From: Pseudomonas putida
Lineage (GTDB): Bacteria > Pseudomonadota > Gammaproteobacteria > Pseudomonadales > Pseudomonadaceae
Direction: 5' to 3'
DNA: 64,000 nucleotides
Assembly: GCF_016406145.1 (NCBI RefSeq)
Contig: NZ_CP066306.1
Coordinates: 2,728,001 to 2,792,000 of the forward strand
Of the stretch, positions 8,906 to 16,449 are shown piece by piece. A program made the translations under genes and the position numbers. The notes below the pieces were generated by a model, which had not been told where the DNA came from, searched no databases, and saw only the letters and a list, made by a program, of their open reading frames with translations. Each line of letters opens with the position of its first letter. Position 1 is the first letter of the stretch.

Positions 8906-9558
8906 ACGCCAGACATTCTTGCAAGCTGCTCGCACTTTCCATGGCAATCGCCAGCCAACTCGCCCTGGCCCACGCGGGGCATGACCACAGTGGGCATGCT
9001 CAGCAGCCGCCAGCGGTACATCAGGAGAAAGCCAGCGTGCGCTTTGCCGATGTTTCATTGCTCGACCAGAATGGCATGCCGGTGCGCCTGGAAAAGGACC
9101 TGGTCGGCGATCATCTGGTGGTGATGGGCTTCATTTACACCAGTTGCACCACGGTGTGCCCGGTAGTGTCTTCGATCATGGGCAAGGTCCAGCAGCAACT
9201 GGGTGGCCGGGTAGGCGAGGAAATCCGCCTGGTTTCGATCAGCGTGGACCCGCAGCGTGACGACTCCAAACGCCTGCAGTATTACGCCAAGGCCTTCCAG
9301 CATGGCCCCGGCTGGAGCTGGCTGACCGGCTCGCCCTATGCCATCACTGAGACCCTCAAAGGCCTGGGCAGCTTCAGTGCCGACCTCAGCCAGCACCCTC
9401 CGCTGATTCTGGTGGGTGACGGGCACAGCGGCCACTGGACGCGTTATTACGGGTTCACCGACCCAGCCGTGCTGATCGACGAAATCAACCGCCTCAGCGC
9501 CCGCCGGGTGCATGCCAAGAGTACGGCCATCGCCGAACACCAGGAGGTGCAGCCATGA
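8902..9558 (+). CDS. SCO1/SenC family copper chaperone (first of two)
   Basis: A 218-residue periplasmic thioredoxin-fold protein. SCO proteins bind copper through a CXXXC pair and a distal histidine and deliver it to cuproenzymes. Here the motif is C82-TTV-C86, the third ligand is probably H165 (SQHPP), and the GFIYTSC..CP setting is typical. A signal peptide ends around residue 24. It is followed by a His-rich stretch (HAGHDHSGH) that may also hold metal. The gene overlaps its neighbours by 4 bases on both sides. The natural partner is the multi-copper MnxG, which needs copper loading after export; this is inferred from the operon. Confidence 0.85.
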   Translation: MNARHSCKLLALSMAIASQLALAHAGHDHSGHAQQPPAVHQEKASVRFADVSLLDQNGMPVRLEKDLVGDHLVVMGFIYTSCTTVCPVVSSIMGKVQQQLGGRVGEEIRLVSISVDPQRDDSKRLQYYAKAFQHGPGWSWLTGSPYAITETLKGLGSFSADLSQHPPLILVGDGHSGHWTRYYGFTDPAVLIDEINRLSARRVHAKSTAIAEHQEVQP

Positions 9559-10220
9559 GCAGCCAAGCGTCCTGTCGCGTCGGCATGCGCAGCTTCGACT
9601 GGCTGGCCCTGGCCGGTTGCCTGTGGATCTTCGCGTCGGTCGCCATGGCCCACGAAGACCACGCGCCGAGCTCCCCGAGCCCGCAACCGGCGCCACCGAC
9701 CATGGCCAGTGGCGGTGGAACCCGCGATGCGCACACCTGGTTCACCGACACCGTGCTCCAGGACCAGAATGGCCGCGCGCTGCGCTTTTACAGTGATGTG
9801 CTCAAAGACAAGGTGGTGATGCTCAACGTCATCTTTACCCACTGCACCGATGCCTGCCCGCTGATCACCCGCAAGCTGCGTGAGGTGCGCGAGGCCATGG
9901 GGCCGGAGCTGGCCAGCCAGGTGACCTTCGTCTCAATCAGCAGCGACCCGCTCAACGACACCCCGGCAGCGCTCAAGGCCTTTGCTGAAAAACAGGGGGT
10001 GGACAGCGCCAACTGGCTGTTCCTGACCGGCGACAAGGCCAGCGTCGATCTGGTGCTGGGGCGTATCGGCCAGTTCCTGCCCAGCCCCGAACAGCACTCG
10101 ACCCAGCTGATAGCCGGTGACGTGGCGGGCAAGCGCTGGAGCAAGATCCGCCCCGATGCACCGCCAGCGGCCATTGCCCAACGCATGCAGTTGCTGACCC
10201 AGCCGTTGGCCGGACGATAA
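9555..10220 (+). CDS. SCO1/SenC family copper chaperone (second of two)
   Basis: A 221-residue paralogue of the preceding protein. It has an N-terminal membrane/signal segment (about residues 14-31), a short HEDH motif, a low-complexity Pro/Ser linker, then a SCO domain with C97-TDA-C101 and a distal H181 (EQHS). It starts inside the stop of the first SCO gene, with AGGAGG just upstream, so the two are translationally coupled. Two different SCO proteins in one operon suggest either copper delivery to different centres of MnxG or one chaperone plus one thiol reductant; the sequence cannot decide. Confidence 0.85.
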   Translation: MSSQASCRVGMRSFDWLALAGCLWIFASVAMAHEDHAPSSPSPQPAPPTMASGGGTRDAHTWFTDTVLQDQNGRALRFYSDVLKDKVVMLNVIFTHCTDACPLITRKLREVREAMGPELASQVTFVSISSDPLNDTPAALKAFAEKQGVDSANWLFLTGDKASVDLVLGRIGQFLPSPEQHSTQLIAGDVAGKRWSKIRPDAPPAAIAQRMQLLTQPLAGR

Positions 10221-10223
10221 ATG

Positions 10224-10303
10224 CACTGACAGGATGTGCGTAGCGGCGCAGAACACAGTGGCAGCACTGACAGGATCTGCGCAGCGGCGCAGAACACAGT
10301 GGG
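10224..10303. repeat. Two tandem 40-bp direct repeats
   Basis: The unit GCACTGACAGGAT..GCGGCGCAGAACACAGTGG occurs twice back to back (10224-10263 and 10264-10303) with only a few differences. It lies in the gap between the second SCO gene and the cytochrome gene and runs directly into a REP element. This looks like a local tandem duplication. Confidence 0.85.
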
Positions 10304-10327
10304 AGCCGGCTTGCCGGCGATGAGGCC
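10299..10327. repeat. Single REP element next to a start codon
   Basis: GTGGGAGCCGGCTTGCCGGCGATGAGGCC is a Pseudomonas REP palindrome. Its GATGAGG end lies 6 bases before the ATG of the cytochrome/binding-protein gene and supplies the only purine-rich stretch there, so the REP seems to contribute the ribosome-binding site. Confidence 0.85.
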
Positions 10328-10330
10328 AGA

Positions 10331-11857
10331 ATGAACACAGCGAGATTACTTTGCTTGGCGCTGGGCCTGAGCTGCTGCGTTCAGGCGCTTGCCCTTGACC
10401 TCACTGCCCACGAGCAAGCCGGTAAACGCCTGTACCGCGAGGGCGTATCCAGTAGCGACGCACAATTGCTGGCCCGCGTAGGTGCCAGCGACATGCGCGT
10501 GCCCGCCAGCGTGTTGCCCTGCGCCAGTTGCCACGGCAATGATGGCCGTGGCCGCGCCGAAGGCGGGGTGCGCCCGTCCAGCCTCGACTGGCAGCGCCTG
10601 GCCCAGGGCCAGGGCGCACGCCAGAGCAACGGTCGCAGCTACCCGGCTTACACCGACAACAGCCTGGCCCGCGCCATCCAGCACGGCCTGGACCCGGCCG
10701 GCAACCGCCTGGACCCGGCCATGCCTCGCTTTGAACTGACCCTGGCCGACCAGCGCAACCTCACCGCCTACCTAAAACGCCTGGCTGATGAGCGCGACCC
10801 TGGCGTGGAAGAAGGGGTGCTGCGCCTAGGTACCCTGTTGCCCGCCAGCGGGCCATTGGCCGAGGCCGGGCACGTGGTGCGCGCGGTGCTTGAGGACGGG
10901 ATGGCCCAACTCAATCAGCAGGGCGGCATTCATGGTCGGCGCCTGGAACTGGTGATCGCCGACCCCGGCAGCGACCTGGCCAGTGCCGAGCATGCGTTGC
11001 AGCAGTTGCTCGAGCAGGCGCGAATATTTGCGCTGATCAGCCCGCTGGCTCCGATGCTCGACCCGCGCCTGGCCCTGCTGCTCGAACAACACGGCGTGCC
11101 ACTGGTTGGCAGTACACCGCGTGGCGGCGGCAGCGCACAAATCTTCGACCCCTTGCCAGGCATCGCCACGCAGTTGCTGAGCCTGGCCGTACATGCCCGC
11201 GATACCCTGGGCCTGGCGCCAGATGGCTTGCGCGTCGTGTATGCCGGCAATGACCAGGCAATGCTGGCCGAACAGGTGCGCGAGCGTCTGCAGCAGCTGG
11301 GGTGGACGCCAGCACCGATCGAGGGCTTCAAAGGCCAGCCGGTGCAGGGGCAGGGCATTGTTTTTCTAGGCCGCGCCCAGGCCTTTGCCGAGCTGGCCAA
11401 GGCGTTGCAGGCGGCAGGCCGTGCCCCCTATCTGTTCGCCACCTCCAGCCAGGTGGCCGGTGCCGTGGCCTCGCTGCCGGCCCAGTGGTCGCAGCGGGTG
11501 TTCCTGGCCTATCCGTTCGTGCCCGCCGACTGGACCGAGCAGGGCAGGGCGACCTTGGCCGGCCTGCAGCAGCGTCAAGGCCTCGACCCGCGTCAGGCCT
11601 CGCTGCAGGTCAACACCCTGTGTGCCCTGCGCCTGCTTGGCGAAGCCCTCAAGCAGATCGGCCGTGACGCCAGCCGCGAACGCCTGGTTGCGGCGCTGGA
11701 GGGCCTGCATGACGTCGATACCGGTCTGACCCCGCCGCTGGGCTTCGGGCCTGGCCAGCGCCAGGGCCTGGCCGGCGCCCATGTGGTCGCGGTGGCTCTG
11801 CCTGGGCCACGCTTTACAGCTGTCGCCCCGTATCGGCCTGTACCGGTCAGCCCTTGA
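10331..11857 (+). CDS. Cytochrome c / periplasmic substrate-binding protein fusion
   Basis: A 508-residue exported protein with two modules. After a signal peptide (about 1-22), residues of about 25-155 form a class I c-type cytochrome domain with heme motif C64-AS-C67-H68 and a likely axial methionine in DPAMPRF. Residues of about 160-500 resemble the Leu/Ile/Val-type binding protein fold (Peripla_BP_6), beginning LRLGTLLPASGPLAEAG. Similar cytochrome/ABC-binding fusions exist in other proteobacteria, but their ligand is unknown to me. In this operon it could carry electrons away from Mn(II) oxidation or sense a ligand; both are inferences. Translation appears to start from a REP-derived ribosome-binding site. 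Confidence 0.8.
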   Translation: MNTARLLCLALGLSCCVQALALDLTAHEQAGKRLYREGVSSSDAQLLARVGASDMRVPASVLPCASCHGNDGRGRAEGGVRPSSLDWQRLAQGQGARQSNGRSYPAYTDNSLARAIQHGLDPAGNRLDPAMPRFELTLADQRNLTAYLKRLADERDPGVEEGVLRLGTLLPASGPLAEAGHVVRAVLEDGMAQLNQQGGIHGRRLELVIADPGSDLASAEHALQQLLEQARIFALISPLAPMLDPRLALLLEQHGVPLVGSTPRGGGSAQIFDPLPGIATQLLSLAVHARDTLGLAPDGLRVVYAGNDQAMLAEQVRERLQQLGWTPAPIEGFKGQPVQGQGIVFLGRAQAFAELAKALQAAGRAPYLFATSSQVAGAVASLPAQWSQRVFLAYPFVPADWTEQGRATLAGLQQRQGLDPRQASLQVNTLCALRLLGEALKQIGRDASRERLVAALEGLHDVDTGLTPPLGFGPGQRQGLAGAHVVAVALPGPRFTAVAPYRPVPVSP

Positions 11858-11869
11858 GTGGAGGTTGCC

Positions 11870-12511
11870 ATGCGTATCCTGTTGCTGTGCCTGCTGTTGC
11901 TGGTCGCCAAGGCGGGCTGGGCCGATAGCCCGGCGGCGCGGGTCAATGGTGTGGACATCGGGCTGCTGCGCCTGGAACGCTACTTCAGCGAGTATCTGCA
12001 GGCACAGGGGCGGGCGGTGACCAGCATCCGCAACCCCACCCTGTACAAGCGTCTGCGCAGCCAGGCCCTGGACGAATTGATCGACAAGGAGTTGCTATGG
12101 CAAGAAGCCCAACGCCGCGGTATCGCCATCAGCGATGAACAGGTGTCAGCGCAGCTAGGTGAAGTCGAGGCGGCATTCTCTAGCCCGGCGCTGTTTGAAA
12201 GACGGCTTGCAGAGGCAGGGTTCGACCGCGCAGCATACGCTGACTACCTGCACCGGGAGCTGGCAGCGCAACAGGTGTATGCCCAGCTCAGCGCGGTAGC
12301 CGAACCCACCCAGGCCGAGGTGGAAGCGTTTTATCAGGCCAACCAAGAGAGACTGCAAGGAGCGCAGAACCAAAGTGATAATTCTTCGGTCATACGCGAA
12401 CAGGGCCTGGTGCTGGCCAGGGCCTCGCTCATCAGCCAATTGCAGGCGCAGTCGAGGCAAGCGGCGCGCCAACGTTTGCGCGAATCCGCTAAAGTGGAAA
12501 TCGCTGACTGA
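11870..12511 (+). CDS. SurA N-terminal-like periplasmic chaperone without PPIase domain
   Basis: A 213-residue protein. The ATG at 11870 follows GGAGG; a GTG at 11858 is less likely. A signal peptide (about 1-18, ending GWA) is followed by a SurA/PpiD-type N-terminal domain: ARVNGVDIGLLRLERYF, then helices with LRSQALDELIDKELLWQEA, typical of SurA_N. The rotamase (parvulin) repeats of full SurA (about 430 aa) are absent and the protein ends in a charged helix. It is the last gene of the mnxG operon. A dedicated holdase for the nearly 2000-residue MnxG or for secreted partners is a reasonable inference. Confidence 0.75.
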   Translation: MRILLLCLLLLVAKAGWADSPAARVNGVDIGLLRLERYFSEYLQAQGRAVTSIRNPTLYKRLRSQALDELIDKELLWQEAQRRGIAISDEQVSAQLGEVEAAFSSPALFERRLAEAGFDRAAYADYLHRELAAQQVYAQLSAVAEPTQAEVEAFYQANQERLQGAQNQSDNSSVIREQGLVLARASLISQLQAQSRQAARQRLRESAKVEIAD

Positions 12512-12526
12512 AGCCTGCGATGGCGT

Positions 12527-12586
12527 TTCCCCAAAGCTGGGGAATAACGGCTTGGCAAAGTGCCACCAGGTGCCCCGGATGTGGGG
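12527..12586. promoter_or_regulatory. Two CCCC-N6-GGGG palindromes, candidate enhancer for the response-regulator promoter
   Basis: TTCCCC-AAAGCT-GGGGAA (12527-12544) is a perfect dyad. CCCCGGATGTGGGG (12573-12586) differs by one base from CCCCCGATGTGGGG at 883-896. They lie 85-145 bases upstream of the -12 element at 12.69 kb, a usual distance for NtrC-type activator sites. The first box directly follows the stop of the SurA-like gene and could also act as a hairpin. Confidence 0.55.
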
Positions 12587-12671
12587 CAGCGGGCCTGAGC
12601 CTGTTCGTAGGGCTATCAAACGTACCAGCAAAATCAATAACTTGACGTGGTGCAACATGACTATTCATGCC

Positions 12672-12687
12672 TGGCACGAAGCCTGCT
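12672..12687 (+). promoter_or_regulatory. Sigma-54 promoter upstream of the response regulator and secretion genes
   Basis: TGGCACGAAGCCTGCT has the invariant GG and GC at the correct spacing and matches the -24/-12 consensus except for C in place of the first T of TTGC. The predicted RNA start near 12.70 kb lies 50 bases before the GTG at 12752, which also rules out the longer reading frame that would begin upstream of the promoter. Confidence 0.65.
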
Positions 12688-12751
12688 CAAGCCTTACCAA
12701 GGCCGCACTTCGCAGACCGGGGAACCGGGCAGTTCTTGGGAGTCGACCTTG

Positions 12752-13282
12752 GTGAACAGAGTATTGGTAGTCGATGACGAACAGACTCTTGCGCAAAACC
12801 TGCAAGCGTACCTGCAGGCGCAAGGCCTGGAAGTCCATGTTGCCCACGACGGTGCCAGTGGTATCGGCCTGGCTGAGTGCCTGGCACCGGATGTGATTGT
12901 GCTGGATTACCGCTTGCCCGATATGGAGGGTTTTCAGGTACTGGAGACTGTGCGCAAGAACAGGCAGTGCCACTTCGTGCTGATCACCGCCCACCCGACC
13001 GCCGAGGTCCGTGAGCGAGCCGCCGAACTTGGCGTGACCCATGTCCTGTTCAAGCCGTTCCCGCTGTCGGAACTGGCGCGCCCGATCTTCGACCTGATGG
13101 GCATCGAGCGCCGGCGCAGGGCCACGGACAACCCGGCAGAAGGGTTCGTCGAACGACGCCAGAACAGGAACGAATCGTTCCCCTTGCAGTTGTACGATGG
13201 TAGCTGGGTACTGGCCGACCGCCGCCGTAATGGCGCCAAGCCCCCCGGACCCGACGACGACCAACTGCTCACCGGGGAATAG
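12752..13282 (+). CDS. Stand-alone response regulator (REC domain, no DNA-binding domain)
   Basis: A 176-residue protein. The GTG at 12752 has GGGAG 9 bases upstream. Residues 1-115 are a complete receiver domain: acidic pair D8/D9, phospho-acceptor D52 (VIVLDYRLPD), T79 (LITAH) and K101 (LFKPF). The last 60 or so residues (MGIERRRRATDNPAEG...) are basic and then acidic and show no helix-turn-helix, GGDEF, EAL or other output domain that I recognise. It sits between the mnxG operon and the Gsp/Csg operon, under its own sigma-54 promoter with the same putative enhancer motif. It may act by protein-protein contact or as a phosphate sink; both are inferences. Confidence 0.8.
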   Translation: MNRVLVVDDEQTLAQNLQAYLQAQGLEVHVAHDGASGIGLAECLAPDVIVLDYRLPDMEGFQVLETVRKNRQCHFVLITAHPTAEVRERAAELGVTHVLFKPFPLSELARPIFDLMGIERRRRATDNPAEGFVERRQNRNESFPLQLYDGSWVLADRRRNGAKPPGPDDDQLLTGE

Positions 13283-13368
13283 CGGCGCCCGCAGCCCTCA
13301 CCGAGCCTGCGACGCGCCCCCTGAGCGGAGTCGCAGGCCATGTCCAATGCAGTCGATCACAGCGTTTC

Positions 13369-13461
13369 GGCCTCATCGCCGGCAAGCCGGCTCCCACAGG
13401 CTCAGCGCACGCCTGAACATTGCTCTGAACCTGTAGTAGCCGGCTTGCCGGCGATAGCGCC
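13369..13461. repeat. REPIN: pair of REP elements facing each other
   Basis: Two REP sequences in opposite orientation (GCCTCATCGCCGGCAAGCCG at 13370-13389 and the facing GCCGGCTTGCCGGCGAT around 13439-13456) are separated by about 30 bases, the usual layout of a mobile REPIN doublet. It lies between the response regulator and the GspE-like gene and stays open in the GspE reading frame. Confidence 0.85.
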
Positions 13462-13501
13462 AGTACAGGCTCCGCCAGCCTCAAGCTACCCCCGCGATCT
13501 C

Positions 13502-15130
13502 ATGGCCCAGGCCCGCCTGCAAGCCAGCGGCGAGCGCCTGCTCAATTGCCTCGAACGCCTCGCCTGCGACACCCCCGACACCTTCATCCGCCGCCTGGGC
13601 AGCACCCTGCATTACCCGGTACTGGACAGCCAGAGCCTGTTGGCCAGCACCCCTCGTTTCGACAAAATCAGCCTGGCCCAATGCCTGAAGCGTGAGTTCG
13701 TGCTGATAGAGCAGGGCGGTGAACTGCTGGGTGTGTTCGCCGACCCCTTCGACCACGCCCGCCTGGCCTGGATCGACGATGTGCTGCAAGGCGCGCCTTT
13801 GTACCTGGCCCACGCCGCTGACCTTGCCACCTTCCTGGCCCGCCACGAAGAAAGCTTTCACGCCGTCGATGCCCTAGATCACGATGCCGAAGCCAGCAGC
13901 GAAAGCGACCCGCTGCAACGGCTGTCGCTGACCAGCATCAGCGAAGACCAGAGCAAGGTGGTCAAGCTGGTCAACTCAACCCTTTACGACGCCCTCAAGC
14001 AGCACGCCAGCGATATTCACCTGGGCATGACCGGCCAGGGCCTGACCATCAAATACCGCATCGACGGCGTGCTCAACGCGGCCGGCAAGGCCAGTGGCAG
14101 CGCCTTCGCCGACCAGGTGATTTCGCGCATCAAGGTCATGGCCGAGCTGGATATCGGTGAAAAGCGCGTGCCCCAGGATGGCCGCTTCAAGGTTGCCGTA
14201 GGCGAGCGCCAGATCGACTTCCGGGTGTCGATCATGCCCAGCATCTTCGGTGAAGACGCGGTGCTGCGGGTGCTCGACAAACAGGACCTGTCCGACCGTG
14301 TCAGCGGCGTGCAGCTGCAGGCCCTGGGCTTTGCCGATGAAACCCTGCGTGCCTTGCGCCGCCTGGCAGCCGAGCCCTACGGCATGATCCTGGTCACCGG
14401 CCCCACCGGCAGCGGCAAGACCACAACCCTGTACGCCATGATCAGCGAGATCAACCACGGTGTGGACAAGATCATCACCATCGAAGACCCGGTCGAGTAC
14501 CAGTTGCCCGGTGTGCTGCAGATCCCGGTCAACGAGAAGAAGGGCTTGACCTTCGCCCGTGGCCTGCGCTCGATCTTGCGCCACGACCCTGACAAGATCC
14601 TGGTCGGCGAAATCCGCGACCCCGATACCGCGCAGATCGCCGTGCAGTCGGCACTCACCGGCCACCTGGTGTTCACCACCATCCACGCCAACAACGTTTT
14701 CGATGTGATCGGCCGCTTCAGCCAGATGCAGGTCGACCCCTACAGCTTCGTCTCCGCCCTCAACGCCGTGCTGGCCCAACGCCTGATCCGCCTGGCCTGC
14801 CCGCATTGCTGCACGCCGTGCGAGGCCGATGACGAAATTCTGGCCGCCTCCGGCCTTACCCGTGAAGGCGTGCAGGGCTGGACGTTCGTCCGCGCCCAGG
14901 GCTGTGGCCAGTGCCGCGGCAGTGGCTACCGCGGCCGCAGCGCCATCGCCGAACTGCTGCACCTGGACGACGACCTGCGGCAAATGATCGTCGAAAGACG
15001 CCCGCTGGCGCAGATCAAGGCGCTGGCTTGCCAACGCGGCCTGCGCCTGCTGCGCGCATCCGCCCTGGACCTGGTCCGCGAGGGCCGTACCACGCTTGAG
15101 GAGATCAACCGTGTCACATTCATTGCGTGA
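13502..15130 (+). CDS. GspE/PilB-type secretion ATPase
   Basis: A 542-residue hexameric traffic ATPase that would power pseudopilus assembly from the cytoplasmic face. It has Walker A GPTGSGKT (300-307), the Asp box and Walker B region (HDPDKILVGEIRDPDTAQ), a His box (VFTTIHANN) and a tetracysteine zinc motif (CPHCCTPC...CGQCRGSGY) as in GspE/PilB. The N-terminal domain seems complete from the ATG at 13502. An in-frame ATG at 13340 has a better ribosome-binding site (GGAG at 9 bases), but its 54 extra codons are translated REP sequence. It starts an operon of tightly overlapping Gsp/Csg genes. No GspF/PilC partner is encoded nearby. Confidence 0.88.
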   Translation: MAQARLQASGERLLNCLERLACDTPDTFIRRLGSTLHYPVLDSQSLLASTPRFDKISLAQCLKREFVLIEQGGELLGVFADPFDHARLAWIDDVLQGAPLYLAHAADLATFLARHEESFHAVDALDHDAEASSESDPLQRLSLTSISEDQSKVVKLVNSTLYDALKQHASDIHLGMTGQGLTIKYRIDGVLNAAGKASGSAFADQVISRIKVMAELDIGEKRVPQDGRFKVAVGERQIDFRVSIMPSIFGEDAVLRVLDKQDLSDRVSGVQLQALGFADETLRALRRLAAEPYGMILVTGPTGSGKTTTLYAMISEINHGVDKIITIEDPVEYQLPGVLQIPVNEKKGLTFARGLRSILRHDPDKILVGEIRDPDTAQIAVQSALTGHLVFTTIHANNVFDVIGRFSQMQVDPYSFVSALNAVLAQRLIRLACPHCCTPCEADDEILAASGLTREGVQGWTFVRAQGCGQCRGSGYRGRSAIAELLHLDDDLRQMIVERRPLAQIKALACQRGLRLLRASALDLVREGRTTLEEINRVTFIA

Positions 15131-15905
15131 TCATGCCTCTACCCGTTACTGCGCCGTGCTCGGCGCCGAAGGCGTCGGCCTGGGCCGCTGGCACGGCAAC
15201 CAGCACCAATGGCTGGGCAGCCGCGCCTTCACCGGTGACGCCGCGCAACCGGCCTGGGATGCGGCCCTGCAGGCCCTGGCCGCGCTGCTGGGCGAGCATG
15301 CCGTGCGCGGTGGCCAGTGTCAGGTGCTGCTGTCGGCGCGCTACAGCCGGTTCTGCCTGGTGCCCTGGAGCGCTGCCATCAGCCATCCACGCGAGCTTGA
15401 GGCTTACGCCCAGGCCTGCTTCGAGAACCTCTATGCCCAGCCGCTCGATGACTGGCGCATCGTCCTTTCGCCAGAGCCGGCCGGTGCCGCGCGCATTGCT
15501 ACGGCCTTGCCCGAGGCACTGCTGCAGGGGCTGCAGGCACTGGCCCGGGAAAACCGCTTGCGCCTGCGTTCGGTGCAGCCGTACCTGATGGCTGCCTACA
15601 ACCGCTGCTCATCGCAGCTGCAGGCGGGTGATTTCCTGTTTGTCCTCGCCGAGCCACGGCGCAGCGTGCTGCTGCTGGCCGCCGGTGGCGCCTGGCAGCA
15701 GGTGCTGACGCAGGGCTGCGCCGACAGCGACCAAGCCCTGCAGGCCCTGATCGAGCGGACCTGTGAGCTGTATGGGGAGCACATGCCGCAGGTCTACCTG
15801 CATGCCCCGGGCCGGGGCGACGTGCCGCAACTGGCGGCGGTGCAGCTGTGCCAGCCGGCCAGCGAAGCCGACCCGCTGTGCGCCATGTGGCGGGCGGTGG
15901 CCTGA
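15111..15905 (+). CDS. PilM/GspL-like cytoplasmic component (weak assignment)
   Basis: A 264-residue protein that starts at a GTG inside the end of the ATPase gene, with GAGGAG 7 bases before it. It has no signal peptide or membrane segment. Its position directly before PilN- and PilO-like genes, plus patches such as VLLSARYSRFCLVPW and FLFVLAEPRRSVLLLAA, suggest a divergent actin-fold PilM/MshI/GspL-type protein linking the ATPase to the inner-membrane assembly complex. Clear actin-fold phosphate loops are not obvious to me, so the assignment rests mainly on gene order. Confidence 0.5.
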   Translation: MSHSLRDHASTRYCAVLGAEGVGLGRWHGNQHQWLGSRAFTGDAAQPAWDAALQALAALLGEHAVRGGQCQVLLSARYSRFCLVPWSAAISHPRELEAYAQACFENLYAQPLDDWRIVLSPEPAGAARIATALPEALLQGLQALARENRLRLRSVQPYLMAAYNRCSSQLQAGDFLFVLAEPRRSVLLLAAGGAWQQVLTQGCADSDQALQALIERTCELYGEHMPQVYLHAPGRGDVPQLAAVQLCQPASEADPLCAMWRAVA

Positions 15906-15906
15906 C

Positions 15907-16449
15907 ATGCGCCGCCTTGACCTGGAATTCCAGCCCCGGCGCAGCAGCCCGCTGGCCTGGTCGCTGCTGGCCCTGGGCGGCGCGGTGGTGGCCGTGCTGG
16001 TACTGCTGCAACAGCACCTGCAAGCCGAGCAGGTCCACCTTGAGGCCCGGCTGCACAGCCTGGAGCTGCAACTGGGTCGCCGCCCGGCCACGGTCGCCCC
16101 GCAGAACAGCGCCGCCAGCCGCGAGCAGGCCGAACGCCTGGCGCAGATGCGCAGCGTTTCACAGCAACTGCAACGGCCCTGGCAGCAACTGTTCGCCATG
16201 CTTGAAGCGCAACCCCAGGAAGACGTGGCCCTGCTCAGCCTGACCCCGGATGCCCGCAAGGGCCAGGTGCGTATTGCCGCCGAGGCCCGCAACCTGGAAG
16301 CGATGCTGCAGTACCACCACCGCCTGGAACAGAGCACCGAGCTCAGCGATGTATCGCTGCTCAACCACGAGGTAGTGGCGGGCCAACCCGAGCACCCGGT
16401 GCGCTTCACCCTTACCGCCACCTGGGAGACCGGCCATGCGCGCCCCTGA
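15907..16449 (+). CDS. PilN-like inner-membrane assembly protein
   Basis: A 180-residue bitopic membrane protein: a short cytoplasmic N-terminus (RRLDLEFQPRR), one transmembrane helix (about 16-37), a coiled-coil stretch rich in Leu/Gln/Glu, and a small periplasmic alpha/beta domain. This layout is typical of PilN/MshI/GspL-C proteins, where the N-terminal segment docks to PilM. It starts one base after the stop of the previous gene and its end overlaps the next gene by 14 bases. Confidence 0.65.
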   Translation: MRRLDLEFQPRRSSPLAWSLLALGGAVVAVLVLLQQHLQAEQVHLEARLHSLELQLGRRPATVAPQNSAASREQAERLAQMRSVSQQLQRPWQQLFAMLEAQPQEDVALLSLTPDARKGQVRIAAEARNLEAMLQYHHRLEQSTELSDVSLLNHEVVAGQPEHPVRFTLTATWETGHARP

